This document shows, one piece after another, positions 37,499 through 54,500 of a stretch of DNA of 64,000 nt (the first letter of the stretch is position 1; each line of letters starts with the position of its first letter). The stretch covers positions 9,947,501 to 10,011,500 of the forward strand of contig NC_090796.1 of the NCBI RefSeq assembly GCF_040054535.1, in the 5' to 3' direction. The notes beneath the pieces are model-generated. The model did no database searches. It was not told where the DNA came from and was given only the letters and a program-made list of their open reading frames with translations. The translations under genes and the position numbers were made by a program. This stretch comes from Antennarius striatus. Its lineage: Eukaryota > Chordata > Actinopteri > Lophiiformes > Antennariidae.

Positions 37499-37690
37499 CT
37501 CAGGAGGGCTGCCCATACTTCCCTCTCCCCAGACGCATCTTCCAACTACTCCAGGGGGATCCCAGGGCGTTCCCAGGCCAGCCGAGAGACACAGTCCCTC
37601 CAATGTGTCCTAGGTCTTCCCCGAGGTTTCCTCCCAGTAGGACATGCCCGGAACACCTCCCCAGGGAGCCGTCCAGGAGGCATCCAGAAC
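37499..37690 (-). mobile_element. LINE 3'-coding fragment
   Basis: The minus strand reads GRPRTHWRDCVSRLAWERPG, IPLEWLEDASGEREVWAALL: the C-terminal end of a reverse-transcriptase polyprotein found in abundant fish LINEs. It is a short fragment directly after a DNA-transposon end. Confidence 0.7.
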
Positions 37691-37729
37691 AAATGAATTA
37701 ATTACTATGAATTAAAATATTAAGAAATC

Positions 37730-37976
37730 AATCAGATGACGTACCATCATGACAGGCATAAATCGACTACTGAGTGCGCAAAATCCCATGTAGCACAGGT
37801 AGGCTAATCATCACCTGCAGCCAGTGATGGCTAAGGGGGGCGTGTCATCACGAATTGACAGGACGTGTCAAAAGTACACAGTGATTCGTGTATGTTCGAC
37901 CTCCGTCTCCGCCGAACCCCTGAGACAGACTCACCGAACCCCTAGGGTTCGATCGAACCCAGGTTAAGAACCACTG
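37730..37976 (-). mobile_element. hAT (Charlie-like) terminal fragment
   Basis: Read leftward it begins CAGTGGTTCTTAACCTGGGT, the typical CAGNGGTTCTNAACCT terminus of Charlie-type hAT elements. It then carries 'tcgatcgaaccctagggg' and 'ttcggtgagtctgtctcagg'. The other end is not seen. Confidence 0.7.
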
Positions 37977-38029
37977 TCCCAGAACGTTAGTCATTGAGAT
38001 TGGATTTTTTTGTTTGTTCATTTGTGTTA

Positions 38030-38347
38030 GAGGGTGCTGCTATGTTTTATGACCGCCAGAGGGTGGAGTTGGCTGTGATTTACTAATACATGTGACTGAA
38101 AGTGAAAGTTATTTGGTGCAGTCTCATCTGTTGACACCAATTTAATTTTGCTAGAATGGTTTTTTATGTGTTAGCCATAATCACGAGGCCTTCAGACTAT
38201 TTTGAGAGGTATCATTATGGGACGGAACACTTATATGTAGTATTATGTTATTCCTGTAGGTGGCGATGAGCGCGCTTATTTAATACCACGAAGAAGAAAG
38301 TGTGCGGAAATACGTCAGTCTCCGAAACGGAAACTGAAAAATTTAAC
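38030..38347 (+). promoter_or_regulatory. psmc5 upstream region with two CTCF-like motifs
   Basis: CCGCCAGAGGGTGGA at 38053-38067 and CCTGTAGGTGGCGATGAGCGC at 38253-38273 resemble the CTCF core (CCNNNAGRKGGCR). The second is followed by a 'ccacgaagaagaaa' tail, seen near many fish promoters. The start codon at 38348 lies about 75 bases further on, and no TATA box is visible. Confidence 0.45.
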
Positions 38348-41609
<3,262 letters not shown>

Positions 41610-42138
41610 AGGTTTTGTTTTCTTGTGCACAATGCAAACATGTATATTTTCCTTTTGTTTATCATTGTTATTACATAAGTAAATGGTTTCCCCAAATATG
41701 ACTGAAAAGGCCTGTTCTATTTGCCAATCGTATTTAATTGAAACTTTCAAGTTAACAGTGACAAGACAGTCTAGGTTCAGTAGATAAATATCTTTAGAAC
41801 TGGATTTGGCACCTCACTTAGCTGCTGTCATAGTAAGACATCTCACATAACAGATCTTTGCTATTCACGTACACCTGTCAGACCACTTATACAGACATGG
41901 TACATTTTTACAGAATCATTTAACACAAGGATCTGAAACAAATGATGTTCAGACTTATGAAAATGGCTTTTGGTAACTGCAGATGTTTTGAAGCTGACTT
42001 TAGCCAACTATCACAAGTATCTGGAATGGTCAGCATGCAGGAAATGCTGGATCGCTCAGACACTTAGAAGGCCTCCCATAGTTTTCTGTCCTCACACATA
42101 TGGTCCACTGATCCAAGCTGGACCAGTCCAGTTCCAGG
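41610..42138. other. Convergent 3' interval between psmc5 and mpp3
   Basis: 529 bases separate the two stop codons on opposite strands, so the 3'UTRs abut or overlap. I see no canonical AATAAA on the plus strand soon after the psmc5 stop. Confidence 0.6.
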
Positions 42139-45100
42139 TTAGCTTCTCACCCAGGACACAGGCACCCACTGGGGCACCATCTGCACCCTCTCCAGAATGA
42201 CTTGAAGCTCAGCCAAGGCACTGGCTGGGTCCTCCTTCACCAGAACGTAGTCCACCCAGTGGCCGTAACACTCGTCCATCTTATCGGCTGAATGTTTCAT
42301 TTCCTGTAGGTCCTCTTCCTACGGCACAAGGTTGAAAAAAAACTTGTTTACAGTTCTTATGACTTGTTCAAACTTATTGTTCATTCAAGTTTTTGTGAAT
42401 CTCACCGTGACCCCTAAGCTGAGGGAGCAAGATGAGCCGAGTGGTTTCCTTTGATCATAAATGTGGGGCCTTACAAAGATGACATATGGTTTGAACTCTG
42501 CTGTTCGTAGAGTTTTCAGTGCCTGCATGTGGAAAATAAATGCATTCAGTTCACCAGGCAGCTGGAACACCATCTTTGGTTCTGTACAGATTCCACCTGA
42601 GAATCACAAGTGTGCAACAAATAGGACTCAAAAAGGCATCAGGTTCAGATACTTTAGTCTGGAGAGTCCCAGAGTTCTCGGAGATAAATGCTGATGTGTC
42701 GGTTAAATCCAGAAAGTTATTTTTTTTGGTCACATTTTATTCCTGACTCTCAGACTGGATTTGTGGTGGCAGATCCAAAAACTGAAGAGATTGATCGCTT
42801 ATTAAAAAAAATTCTCCTTCATGACTACTCTGGCCACGAGTCTGGAATTAGTCCTGAATATGCAATCAGAACATGGATGCACATGTGCACTGAATTAAAA
42901 GTATTATTACCGGTCAGGTAAAGACATAATGAGATGAGTTCACTGTGCTGCCGAGATACTGACCTCTGGTTGGAGATCCACCAGGCAGACCTTGTTTTGA
43001 TTCAAAACCTTGTGAATGGACTCCAGACTGGTGCCATACAGATTATCTTTATACTCTCCAGACTCAATAAATCTGAAATACAACAGTGTCATGAATTAAT
43101 CAGAACTGCAAAGAGATGTTCATTAATATCACAGACGCTCAGCAGTCCAGTACTCACTTGCCGTTCTGGATGTCGGCCTCAAAGGCTGCTCTGGAGATGA
43201 AGTGGTACTCCACTCCTTCTTTCTCATGACACTTCCTGGCTCGAGTGGTATCTTCAGGCACACAAGAAAAAGTGGTTCTATGATTTATACTGCAGTTATA
43301 AAACATGCATAAATATTACAAGTGTCATGTATTTCCTTGAACTGATAGATATTTGTAAAGATTCTCAGCCATCCAGGTTACGCTAGCTAGACCTCTGTGT
43401 TGAAGTTGCTGAACTTGTAGGAAATACTTAATGTTTTGTTTCACATCATAACACCTGTACAGTAATCCCTCGCGTATTCGAGCTTTAAGATGCCCGGCTT
43501 CATCGCGGATTTTTAGGAGGTAGTCACATGATACCGTACACGCATTCTATTGGCTGACAGCATCCAGAAGTACACTGCTTTCCGAGACTCACGGACAAAA
43601 CGTACTTCTGTGTATTAAAGAAAAACTTAAAAACTCGTTAAACAATCTGTAAGAGTGTGGGAAAAGCTAATACAGATATAAGGTGGTTTTATATCATATA
43701 TTTAATATCCCTATATACTTCGAAGGCCAGCATTACATCTACCACAGCATCTTAACCACATATATAACAAAGTAGAAAAGCCACACAATTAAATGAAAGG
43801 CACAAAAACTTACGTGGTACGGCCAAACCTAAATGGTGAGGGTTTTCTGCAATTGCCTTCTGTTTGAGCTCACTAATCCGAGCTCCCAGGGAACCTGTGA
43901 ACACAGATTCACTGAATAGACATCATGTGACGACGAGATGAACAGCTGATAACATCTACAGCATTTTGAGTTTGTTTTTTTTAAAATTGTGGCCGCTCCT
44001 GCTCCCCATCCGTTGACATACCAATCAGCACAATTAGACGAGGCCTTTCACCGGGCCGGGAAAGATATTGTGTTACTTCTTCGTATATCAGGAGCCCTGT
44101 GTGATTGTAATTCTGAGTTCGAGGCTCTGCCGGTGAACTTGGCCAATCTTTCCTGGGGTTGAAGCTTCTGCGCAGTCCAGCTATGGGAAAACATGCAAAT
44201 GTAAGCTGGGCTGAGATTCACACACTAAATTTCTTTAAAAGTCTATTGCAGTTTCACACAGAAAAAAACTGTTACACACTTAAAGAGGTAATCTAACAAT
44301 TCCATCCATTTAAAATTCATCCCTGATTAAATTTAAAGTCCTGTGCCTCACATCATGAACACAGACACTATTAGAAATCAGCAAGAGTACCTGAGTAAAA
44401 ATCCCATGAGAAAGCATGGCCGCAGAAAGCAGGACCTGCTTTACTTTTGGAAGAAACTGCAGCTCATATTAGACCATTCATCCAGTAGAATTAAATGTCA
44501 TGAACATAACTGAAAGTAGAACGCAATACATGCTTTGTGCTTCTGAATCAAACACAAGCAAAGCAACTTTAGCAAGACACATGAGGAGAGGCCACGTGCA
44601 GTGTCTGCAGCAGACGGCACACAGAGCCCACCACCAGGTTTTTATACAAAGCAAAGAACACCCCAAACGCACAATCACTTATTCCTAATCCTAGCACACA
44701 TTCAGCTCATTTCAGCCTCAATACAACAGCTTTAAGTCCAGTCAATTTAATATGTGTAGCCCAAAAAAACATCACACTTTAGAGTGTCTTAGCGGAATAT
44801 GACAACCAATCTTCTAATTTTTTTGTAACATTGTTAATCCATCAGACTCGCCAGACCAAATCAAAATCCAGACTATTGTTTCATTGTAGTTGACTTTTCG
44901 TTGCCTGTTGCTGCCTTTGACATTTAAGTCATTGTTCATGTTTTTTGTTGGTAGCCTTTTAGATAATCTTGGCACTAAAGCACAAGTCAGGAGTACACAT
45001 AATCTGCAGTAAATGTCATGAATTTCATGGAAAACATTACATTTTGTCTGCAGATATCCATCTTTATCTTGCTGGTGCAGTTAAAAATTCTGTATCCGTC

Positions 45101-48100
45101 AATATACACTTACTGAACTGACATCTTTTAAGTACTGAGTATACAGTATGAGAGAGTATGTCCACATGTACAACGTGAAGGGAACTCAAGGGATTGGGGC
45201 TGAACAGCTGTGAGCCTCAAGAAAAACACTAATCAATGAGGCTAACTGGGAAAAAAGGCTTTATTTGCTACGGAGCATAAATATTGGACTCTGGAGCAAC
45301 GAAAGGTCATGTGGTCTGACGAGTCCAGATTTACCCTGTTCCAGAGTGACAGGTAAGGGTAAGAAGAGAGGCAGAAGTGAAACACCCATCATACCCTACT
45401 GAACAACCCTGTGGGGGCGATGTTATGATCTGGGTTTGCTGCAGTTGGTCAGGTCCAGGTTCAGCAACAGTAGATGTTTAAAGAATGAGGTCAGCCAACT
45501 ACCTGAATATACCGAATGACCAGGTTATTCCATCAATGGATTTTTTCTTTCCTGGTGGCATGGCCATATTCCCAGGATTCCCAGAAGGCTTTGCACAGTG
45601 GTCATCAATGTAAGATCTTTGTGAAAAATTATTGCAACACTGGATGGAAATAAATCTTGTGACATTGGAGTAGCTTATCAAAATAATACCGTGGTGAATG
45701 ATAGTCGTAATCAAAGCTAAAGGCAGTCCAACAAAATATTAAAATGTGACCTTTTTTTGGTGGCAACTTTTTTTTTTGGCCAAGCAGTCTATATGAAGAA
45801 ATCATATTAAGATCAACGCTCAAAGAAAAAACTCAACTTTTGTGATTTGGTTTCTGTGTTTGAAAGCCTTTCCTCACTAAGCCAAAGCATTGATTAGAAA
45901 GCCTCATGAACAAAAAGGGATGAATGAGCACACAGATCAAGCAGAAATGAGATACTGCTGTATTCACTCATTGACGGCGCCTGCTCACCTACGTCTTTTC
46001 CATTCAGACCACCGTCACTGTCACAGTCTTCTGTAGGACGACAGGCAGGGAGAGAAGACAAGGTAAGCCGAGGAAGGAGAGGATGGGGTTGAGGTTAAAC
46101 GTTGTAACTACTAAGATTGGGGGATAAAGGCAACTATTAAAAGGTTAAAAAAAAAATAGGCAAATTAGGGAACCCAAACTGAATCTGGAGTTTTAGATGA
46201 GGAGCTGAGTGAATTTCATTTAGAAATTCTGAGAACAACAACAAGGCGGGGATGATTTTCTAACATGTTCGAATGGTCTGTCCACGTACCTCTTTCAGCA
46301 CAATCATCTGAAGTTAGCATTGCAAAGAATAACACACAAAATTACGAAAGAGTGACAGGATATTACAAAACCTAAACTGCAATGCTATTTGATCGTGATT
46401 CTGAAGGGCATTTATTCAAAGAGCGGTTCCTGTCAAACTTTATTTTGTAACGGTCAAAGGTAAATAGTGTGATCTTATTTTACTTAACATCAAAAATGTT
46501 ATTTTATCATCCATAAAAAGAAATTTTCTAACATTTGTCAAAAAACCCCCAGCATTTCTACCACATCTAGGGGAGTTGTTTTTCAAGCCACTTTGCTTTA
46601 TTTTACTCTCGGATTGTATTAGAAAATTAGGCGATGGATTATTTATTTATCTTTTAGAGATTAACTTCAAAATCCATGTTCTTTCTATAATCTCCCTTTC
46701 TTTATCTCCCCGGTGAAATGAGATTTAAGACAATACACGCTGCATCTGTAGGTCTAAGCTTGTTGTGCATTTATGCATATACCGTTTTTAGGACTGCAGA
46801 AATTAAATAGGCTTACATGTTGGAGCTTTTGGGAACACAGTGGCAGGGAAAGAACCCATTTTCATCCTGTATTTCAGGCGTCTGGGAAAATAGAGCAAAA
46901 TCTTTAAAAATTTCAAATCCCATACATTTGTAATTTGAGAACAGAGTCGATGCCGACTACCTCTCTTGGAACTGTGTGGAGGGAATTAGGGCAGCACGTA
47001 GGTTGCAGTCGGCCACCTTCTTGGCCTGCCACCAGGTAGTGTCCTCCTGGCTAACAACCTGAAGAATGTCTCCCCTCTTAAATGGTAGTCCTGCCTCTTG
47101 ACATGGGGTGGCTTTGTCCTCATAGGGTGTGTAGTCAAACAAAGCCCGAAGGTACAACTTTAGGGATAAGAATAGCTTAGCATAAAAATGTGAAAAAACA
47201 AATGTGACTTTAAGTGAATGCGCGTTTTCTACAGAAGCACCTCAGATGGAGGAAGATTCAGAACCTTTTTCTCTCATAACTTTCCAAATTTGGATTGCAG
47301 TTGTCACAATCCAGCTCGCTTCGGTTTTTTTTATCCCCACATTAAAACAATACCACACCTGTACCATTCTTTAAGGGCCAAACTTTTACTCAGATCTCAA
47401 GGGCTCTTAGGCCCCATCCACATGTAGGCAGGTCTTTTTGAACACCATTTCTCCTACGGTTAGGCCTTTCGTCCACAAGACAACACATATCTGAGACAAA
47501 AACAGAGGTTTTTGAAAACGTTGGGGGAGTTTGTGTGGACGGCTGTAACCAAAGGTTTTTTGGTCCAGGCAAGTCTCCCTGCGACAAAAACTGCTGTGAC
47601 TTCATGTGTGTGACCCATGTCTACATGTACAAACAGAATGGACGTAGTTAATTGTTGGTGGCAACAATTGTCCAGTCGTTTAGTCACCTTGTGTCAAATC
47701 CGTTACTGCTACTTCACACTGAGTCGGCTATTTTCTGACATGTAACCGTTCCATATCAAAAATGTTGACAAACATGGTTAACAGTTGAATATTTCTTTTT
47801 CTGTTTTTTTCTTTAATAGCGTCAAAGTTTATTTATATATTTCTTACTTGCCCAGTCTTTTTCTCCAGCTACAAATGCCCCTGGGGGGGATCGTCCTTAT
47901 CTCGTTGTCCATGGAACTGTTTTTATGTATAATAACAATAAAATTCATTCATGGCGTGAATTTCTGCATGTCCCGGTCCATTCTCCTGTTGTTGTCGAAG
48001 TAGTTACGGAGTTACTTACAAAAAGGTGTTGATCAACGCACTTGTCTGGTTACGTGTGGACAGAGACTTTTTTTGAAAACGATGTGTGGATGCAAATTTT

Positions 48101-51100
48101 TTTCTATGTGGTGGGAAAAAAGTTGCGTTTTCAAAAAGACCCGGTTACATGTGGACATGGCCCAAGTAAGAATAGCAGTGAAAACCTTTTGCTTTACAGT
48201 GAGGTTGGACAACATGTCTTGTTTTGTCTGACAGACCATAACATGACCCTGAGAAGTGCTGATAACTGGATTTGTTCACCTCAGATGGAGCCCAGCCTTC
48301 TGTTTCCAAGATTTATTGCTTTCGATAAAAATATCAATTAGTGAATGCCACTTGTCTTCAAGAACAAACATCAAGATCCCATATGAGGAATAAACCCCAC
48401 ATCATTTTCAAGTTTGGAATTGTTATCGACTCTGGAGTCCTCGGGGAGTCCTCACCCTGCTTTCCTTCAGTTTGTCTTCTTCTGCAACGGCTGGGATAAT
48501 TTTCAGCGTGATGGAGCCTTGTGACTGGGACTGATGAAAAATATCAGAGCATGATCACCATCCAGTACAACCAGAGTGCACCGAAGACATCGGGGATTAA
48601 TCATACAGCGTCTGAACTAGTGTGATGCTTTTTTTCCTTTACCAGAATCTGACTAATTTCATCTGGCCTCTTGTGGGTTATCAGATTTCCGTTGACCTCT
48701 CGCAGCTCATCCCCGACATGGACCAGACCTGGAAACACAAACGTAACACACACCCACAAATCTGATGAAAACACATTAACTATCCAAAGAAAATAGAGCA
48801 AAGGAAAATTACAGTATAGAGTACAACTAATAGTATTTTTAGTTAATGAGTTACAGATAAGGATAAAAATAACTTTCCTTTCGCATGAAGTCAATAATAT
48901 CTCCATGGCAAACAGCCAGAAACAACCCTTGTTTTTAATCTCAAAATATGCAATCTTGTGGCACTAATCTGAAGGATTTCATCTCGGACAGTTCATGAGG
49001 TTGCACGACGTAATCCCTCTCCTGTGTGTGAGTCGAGACAGGAAGGTCCACTTGGGTGTATGGTTACCATTCAGATGACTTCACTTTGGTTCTACGATTT
49101 AATCATTTTGAGGCAGCTGGGCCATTTCATTGTGTTGCCTTTTTCCCGTAAAATATCAAAATACAAATGATAAATGACATCTGGCTGAAAGCCGTTAGCC
49201 TCACCACTGCGGTCGGCTGCTCCTCCTTTCATGATTCTGGCCACAATGATAGCCCCAGTTGCCTCATCTCTCCTGATGGTTGCTCCCTAGTGGAAAAGAT
49301 GCAACAATGAATTCCAAACAACAGATCTTGAGTTAGAGGTTACACAGTCCTCTGTGGTAAAGAGCTGCTCTTTGTACGTACTGTATTTCGCTGGAATGAT
49401 CAAAAACCAAGAGTTCATACACAAACAAGGGTCTTTGAAAATGAATTCAAGTCCTCTGCTCTGGATATGCTAATAATCTTGTGATTGAATTTCATATAGA
49501 TTTCAGTCAAAAGTATGTAAATCATTTACCTAGATGAAACAAGAAGTGGTCAACTGGCCAACTTTGTAGTGGGATTTAATAAATGTTTCACGTCTGCATG
49601 CTTAATTTAAAAGTGGGCATAGGCAGATTATTTTAGCATAAAGGCTAGGGATGGGGAAACACCCAGCCTGGCTCTGTCGGGGAGAGCTGTAGCTTCTCTT
49701 TTGCATAAAGGGATAGAAATGATCTCGCACAGCCCAAAAACATTTTTCTAAAATATCAAATATTTCTTTAGACAAGAGTTTAACAACATTTAATCTCCAT
49801 ACGATATTAAAAGTGACAAATGTCATCACAGAGATAAGCAGTCCCACTGGTGCAAAACAAATCAAACACCTTTTGTGGGTGAAGGATAGAAATGAAAATG
49901 AACTGAAGCCATCTAATCTCACATGATGCTGCAGGGCTTATGTCACTTCAGCAGCAACCAAAACTATTTTTTGCCCTTTGCTTGGAGATTTGACTAATTT
50001 TTTAATAAATATCCAACAAAGACACATCTGCCCCCACAAGCTCCCTATAGCCCTAAAGCTGCTCCATTATAGTAAATGAAACTTTAAGATCTCCACTGAG
50101 GGACAAGAACAGTAGTGGTCGACGGCAGGGAGAGCTACTGTTTGTCTCACCAGTGGCTCCTTGTTCTTCACCAGTCGAACAATCTTAACCGAGTCTTCCT
50201 CCAGGTCATCGACCACATCCTCTGGCAGTGATGGCAGCACCGGGTAAAAGTTCTTTTGAGCCACCGTGTCATGGGCTGACAGCACCGCCTTTACGAGCCA
50301 ATGCACAGATGGGCAGGGTTTTATGAGCTTGAACAACAAGTACAATACAGAAAGCAAGAAGAAAAACAAATACTGCACTGAAGAGAAACCATAAAAGTGG
50401 CTTGTGCAGAATATGTGAATAAAGATAAAGAGCAGCAGTAAATAGCCAGTCACATTTCACAGCCATCGTTTCTTATTTCTTATTACTAATTGAAAATCAC
50501 TTGACAAGAGAAACCTGGCAGTCTTCAGTGTCTAGAGGACAAGAGGAAGAGTAAAGACAAGTTACACCTCAGATGATCAACTTGGAGGAAAATCAAAGCA
50601 GCTCTGTGGTCAGAAGTACTGCTTGTCAGACCAGAAGAGGAACGAGAGGAAAGGAACAAAACTTAACATGATTAAAACTAGGTTGTAGGTTTGTGCAAGT
50701 GTGTACCTTGAAGTGAGGAGTGCTCAGCAACTGAAGCAGTTCTCTCTCATCGTCCTTCAGCGCTCCATTCTGAAGCTCTTCAGCCAGCTACAGAACAGAT
50801 TGAGAAAATAAAGCATTCCCTAATGTTAAGCTTGTTATTTGATTGTTTTCTTTGCAAAAATTACCATAGCAGCATAATAATGAATGTCGACTGGGCATTT
50901 ATTCAAATTAGTTAACATTCATTATTTAACCCTATTGAGGAAAGATGGCACTTACATCATCTGCGAGACAGGAGGCGCTGTGTAGAACTGGAGCTGGGCT
51001 GTGTTTCTCATACTGCCTCAGTTTGTCATGGATCTGGAGGGAAAGACATTTTTATGTTGCTACGGAGACAATTTCGTGAGGTTTCATGTTTGTGTAAAGG

Positions 51101-51553
51101 TCAAACATGGACAATATATTTCTTATGCATCCCCGAAATATAGTATTGCAGGAATTTCACAAATGTCATTTCTATTCAAACATGATATCCTGTACCTTCA
51201 TGAGGTAACTGAGGCTCTTCTCACTGAAGACATTTCTGAGGAAAACCAGGTCTTCTTTTTGGTTGGCATCAGGGTGTAGCTGAGAGGTGAGCAGCGCCAG
51301 AGTCTCATGCAGCCCTGTAGACCAGAAAATAACTACTCTTGTACAGTAATGCATCATTACGCACCATGTCCCATGGACAAAGAAATCAATGAGGTTACAG
51401 TCAATAATGAAAACGAATCAATAGAAAGGCATCAGTGCAACATTAAAATCACTTCATTACAATTTTTAACATTTTCCTTTAACATTGTACTTTTGAGGAT
51501 GCTTTATACATGCTGTAAATAAAGCATGTTGTCATACCTGTGCTTGCAGACAT
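42139..51553 (-). CDS. mpp3: MPP3, MAGUK p55 subfamily scaffold
   Basis: Membrane-associated guanylate-kinase-like scaffold for polarity and adhesion complexes at the plasma membrane. Coding exons in transcription order: 51538-51553, 51196-51314, 50956-51033, 50707-50787, 50151-50288, 49205-49286, 48643-48728, 48456-48530, 46961-47157, 46817-46881, 46290-46307, 45989-46030, 44022-44180, 43814-43894, 43158-43251, 42964-43072, 42406-42522, 42139-42318. They total 578 residues (human 585). Paired L27 domains cover about 6-118 ([26 protein letters not shown]). PDZ is about 131-220 ([20 protein letters not shown]), SH3 about 226-290 ([20 protein letters not shown]), and the GK domain about 378-578 ([27 protein letters not shown]). 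The end is WVPVSWVRS. The GK P-loop is degenerate ([11 protein letters not shown]), as in MPP3 generally, so kinase activity is not expected. [11 protein letters not shown] and [14 protein letters not shown] favour MPP3 over MPP2. Confidence 0.95.
43455..43640 (+). mobile_element. Tigger/pogo-like MITE fragment
   Basis: TACAGTAATCCCTCGCGTAT followed by 'gatgcccggcttcatcgcgg' matches the CAGTAATCCCTCGCNNCTTCG terminus of Tigger-type mariner elements. No right terminus was found. It lies in an mpp3 intron. Confidence 0.5.
45165..45690 (+). mobile_element. Tc1-like transposase remnant
   Basis: In one frame, 45288-45352 reads [20 protein letters not shown], the second-aspartate region of a Tc1 DDE transposase. 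Further pieces in shifted frames include [18 protein letters not shown] and [13 protein letters not shown]-type sequence. It is broken by shifts and lacks clear inverted termini. It lies antisense in an mpp3 intron. Confidence 0.7.
47411..48166. mobile_element. Non-autonomous DNA transposon with GGCCCCATCCACATGTA ends
   Basis: The left end GGCCCCATCCACATGTA and right end TACATGTGGACATGGCC are inverted repeats with a few mismatches. Subterminal 'tttttgaaaacg' and 'gttgcgttttcaaaaagacc' pieces are shared with 37020-37498. No transposase is encoded. It lies in the mpp3 intron before the SH3 exon. Confidence 0.65.
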
Positions 51554-54500
51554 GATGGCGAAGGATTCAATCATTCAGAGATGGAAGGCGGAGATGGAGG
51601 AGGAAGAGGGAGGGAAACAAAGGTAGAAATTTCCCTCCACTGTGGTCGTTCTATAGGTGAAAATGTTGCTGGTAGAGAAAAAAAAAAACATGGAAACTTA
51701 AATCTAAATATATACAAAAAATTGTTTTTGTAACAGCAAGTACTGTATATTTTTTTGTTTCACATGTTGATGTTTAAAATATACAGACTTAATATGCATT
51801 TTGACACTACAGAACATTTACAACCTTATACTGGAGAAGATGACATAAAATGCATGATTCAGGACCTTGCAAGACATTTATAAATGCCCGTCATTTCTCA
51901 AATATAAATCTAGTTATGTTTCTAAAAGAGCAACAGGCTAGCAAAGCCCTGACAGTGATGAATCAACCCATTACCGTTTTAATATAATGACTGGTCTCAT
52001 AGCAGAGGCATTCCCATCATTTCAGATACACAGTAATGTGACTGCTTATCAACGAGAGCATTAGATTATATTTTTTTTGTCCAATGCGATCATTCATGTC
52101 ACACATGTGCATCTCACATTTCTCATGGATTAATTAAAAGTGTTCAATGACTTCATCCTAGCAACAATAGGAGTCTCCTTATGCTTAGATTTCAGATCAG
52201 TTTTATTTCCAGTCTGATCAACACAAATTTCCCGCTCATGAACAATCAGTGGAGACTTTTTCCATTTGTATGATGCCAGTATTTACAAGATGCACCGATG
52301 GACAATACAAGCAATTTATTGTAAAATATTTAAAGAGTCTACAGGCAAACAATCAACTGACAGAAAACTGCTATTCCAAGAATAGCTTTTTCATAAACAT
52401 AAGATCATATTTAATTGATCCAAAAAGGAAAATATCAGTTATTCTAACCAGTGTGCATAAATAAATGCAACACAGTTTTCTAGTAATCCAGAGCATAATG
52501 TAGTAACCACTCTATGAGTCAGTATTAATAAGCACACCAGCCACAACATTACAGCAGGTCATCTTCACTCCAGAAAAACTGACTGAAGACGGGCTACTGG
52601 ATTTTTGAGAGCACCCTGATCTTCAGTGACCCACAGTCAACTGTCTGTGGTGACATCAACAGTATATTCCTCTTGCTTTCTACCTGCTGGTCTCGGAACC
52701 CTTGGCTGTGTAGGTGGGAGGCTTTGACTGCTATCAGACATGTGTGGGAGGTTTGTTGTAATTAAAGGACAGGTGTATGTGCTTTGGAGTTTTCTCAGAC
52801 TAGCGTTCCTTTTGTCTGCAGGATGAAGAGCCTGGCAAATAGCAATTTATTTAGGGGAAGTTATTCAATCACATCGATCTATACCAGCAAAATGGCATCT
52901 CCATCTTGGTACAAAAACCAGAATCTGATTAGGGATGCAGACGATCCACTGCTGAGTTCAATCCACCTCAGATAGGCTCCATAAAACAAAGACATTGATG
53001 GTGGATTTCTGTGGTACAATTTATGCTTCAGCGATGTCTCCTTTTTCTATTCTGACAGGTGTGTCGCCTGTGTCTAGACATTTTCTGCAGAGCTTGAGAG
53101 AAGAGAACTTCTAAATCCAGCCGAATCTTATAAAGGTTGAATATTAGAATTTTACAAGCTTCTAAGTGTGTGCTTTTCATCTGCAGATGAACAAAATTCT
53201 TCAGTTGCCCATATCTTCTTTAAGAAGACCATGTGCTTAATGACAAGAATTTTAACAGTCAGGTATGACAAAACTCTCTCCATCTTTTTTTCAAGGCAGA
53301 AAAAGGTACTTACAAATATATCAACACACACATATATATATATGTGCAGACACAGGTGCACAAACACATACTGTATTTACTAATATAATGAATGATGTTT
53401 GTGCACAAAAATTCATAAATATGGCAAAAACAAAAATATAACTATTCAAAATGAACAACCCAGAAAAACACCTCTACTCTTGACACATGGCTGATGAGAC
53501 CACAAGGGTCCTCATCAAGTGGGGCGTGTCGGCATAATTTTCACAAGAATTGCATTTTGCTAGTTTCTGGTGTTATTTAAGATCACACCGAGATGTTTTC
53601 AAAAATTTTCAGGATCTTTCAATGTCGATGAAATAATACATCAAAGTTTTGACTTTTATACAAAAATACCTTTGACAGCACTGACAGCTACAGTCACTAC
53701 AACACATACAACATACTTGACATCTATCAACAAAAGCTAGAAGTATATGTTTAGGATGCTGGCCATCTATCATAGCTGTCATCCAGACAGATGAATTCAA
53801 TTATGGGACCAACAGTCATTACAATATTGACAGCGGTTAGACCCACATGGGACTGAATGAAGAAAATTTACGTTTTCTCTTTATTTTTCAAAACAATCTT
53901 TTTTATATTGTCAAATACTCTGACAACTTTATCACAACAGTGATTGCAACTGTATTTTGTTCTTTTGCTGCATGGTCACATTTCCTTCTTGTGGGTTGGT
54001 GAAAACCTACCAGCTGCCATAAAAGTGATCAGGAAACAAAATGACTGAAGGCAGGATGGTATCTTGGCAAAGTTACAGTGAGATTAAGTAGCCTTGGCTT
54101 GGAGCCATGTTTAAAAAGAAAAACATTCATTTATCTCTGTTGATGGTGATGAAATATAAGACTATAAAGCTGTTCTTAAAGAACCTATAAGATGTTTTAA
54201 TTGTCAGACAGCACAGAGATGCTAATTGTATTATTCCAAGCATAGACTGAAATTACTCACCATCTCACTGGAGGACAAAGACATCAACCTATTTGCATAA
54301 TTTTGTTCAGATCTGAAAGTATTCTATCATTTACATGAATAGTTCCACATGTTATGAAATGTGCCGTTTGCTTACCTCTGTGCCAGGCTGGGAAATAGAA
54401 CATCTTTTCATTCACTCATTCACTGCTGCTACCCTTTACACAATTATTCTACCCCTTTGTTAACTTTTTATGTCAAGTACAGCAAATATTAGCATCTCCA

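Noticed and set aside
46957-47157. SH3 exon as a separate small gene starting at 47157
   Set aside because: The exon opens with TTG after a good acceptor and joins flanking exons in phase; it is an internal mpp3 exon.
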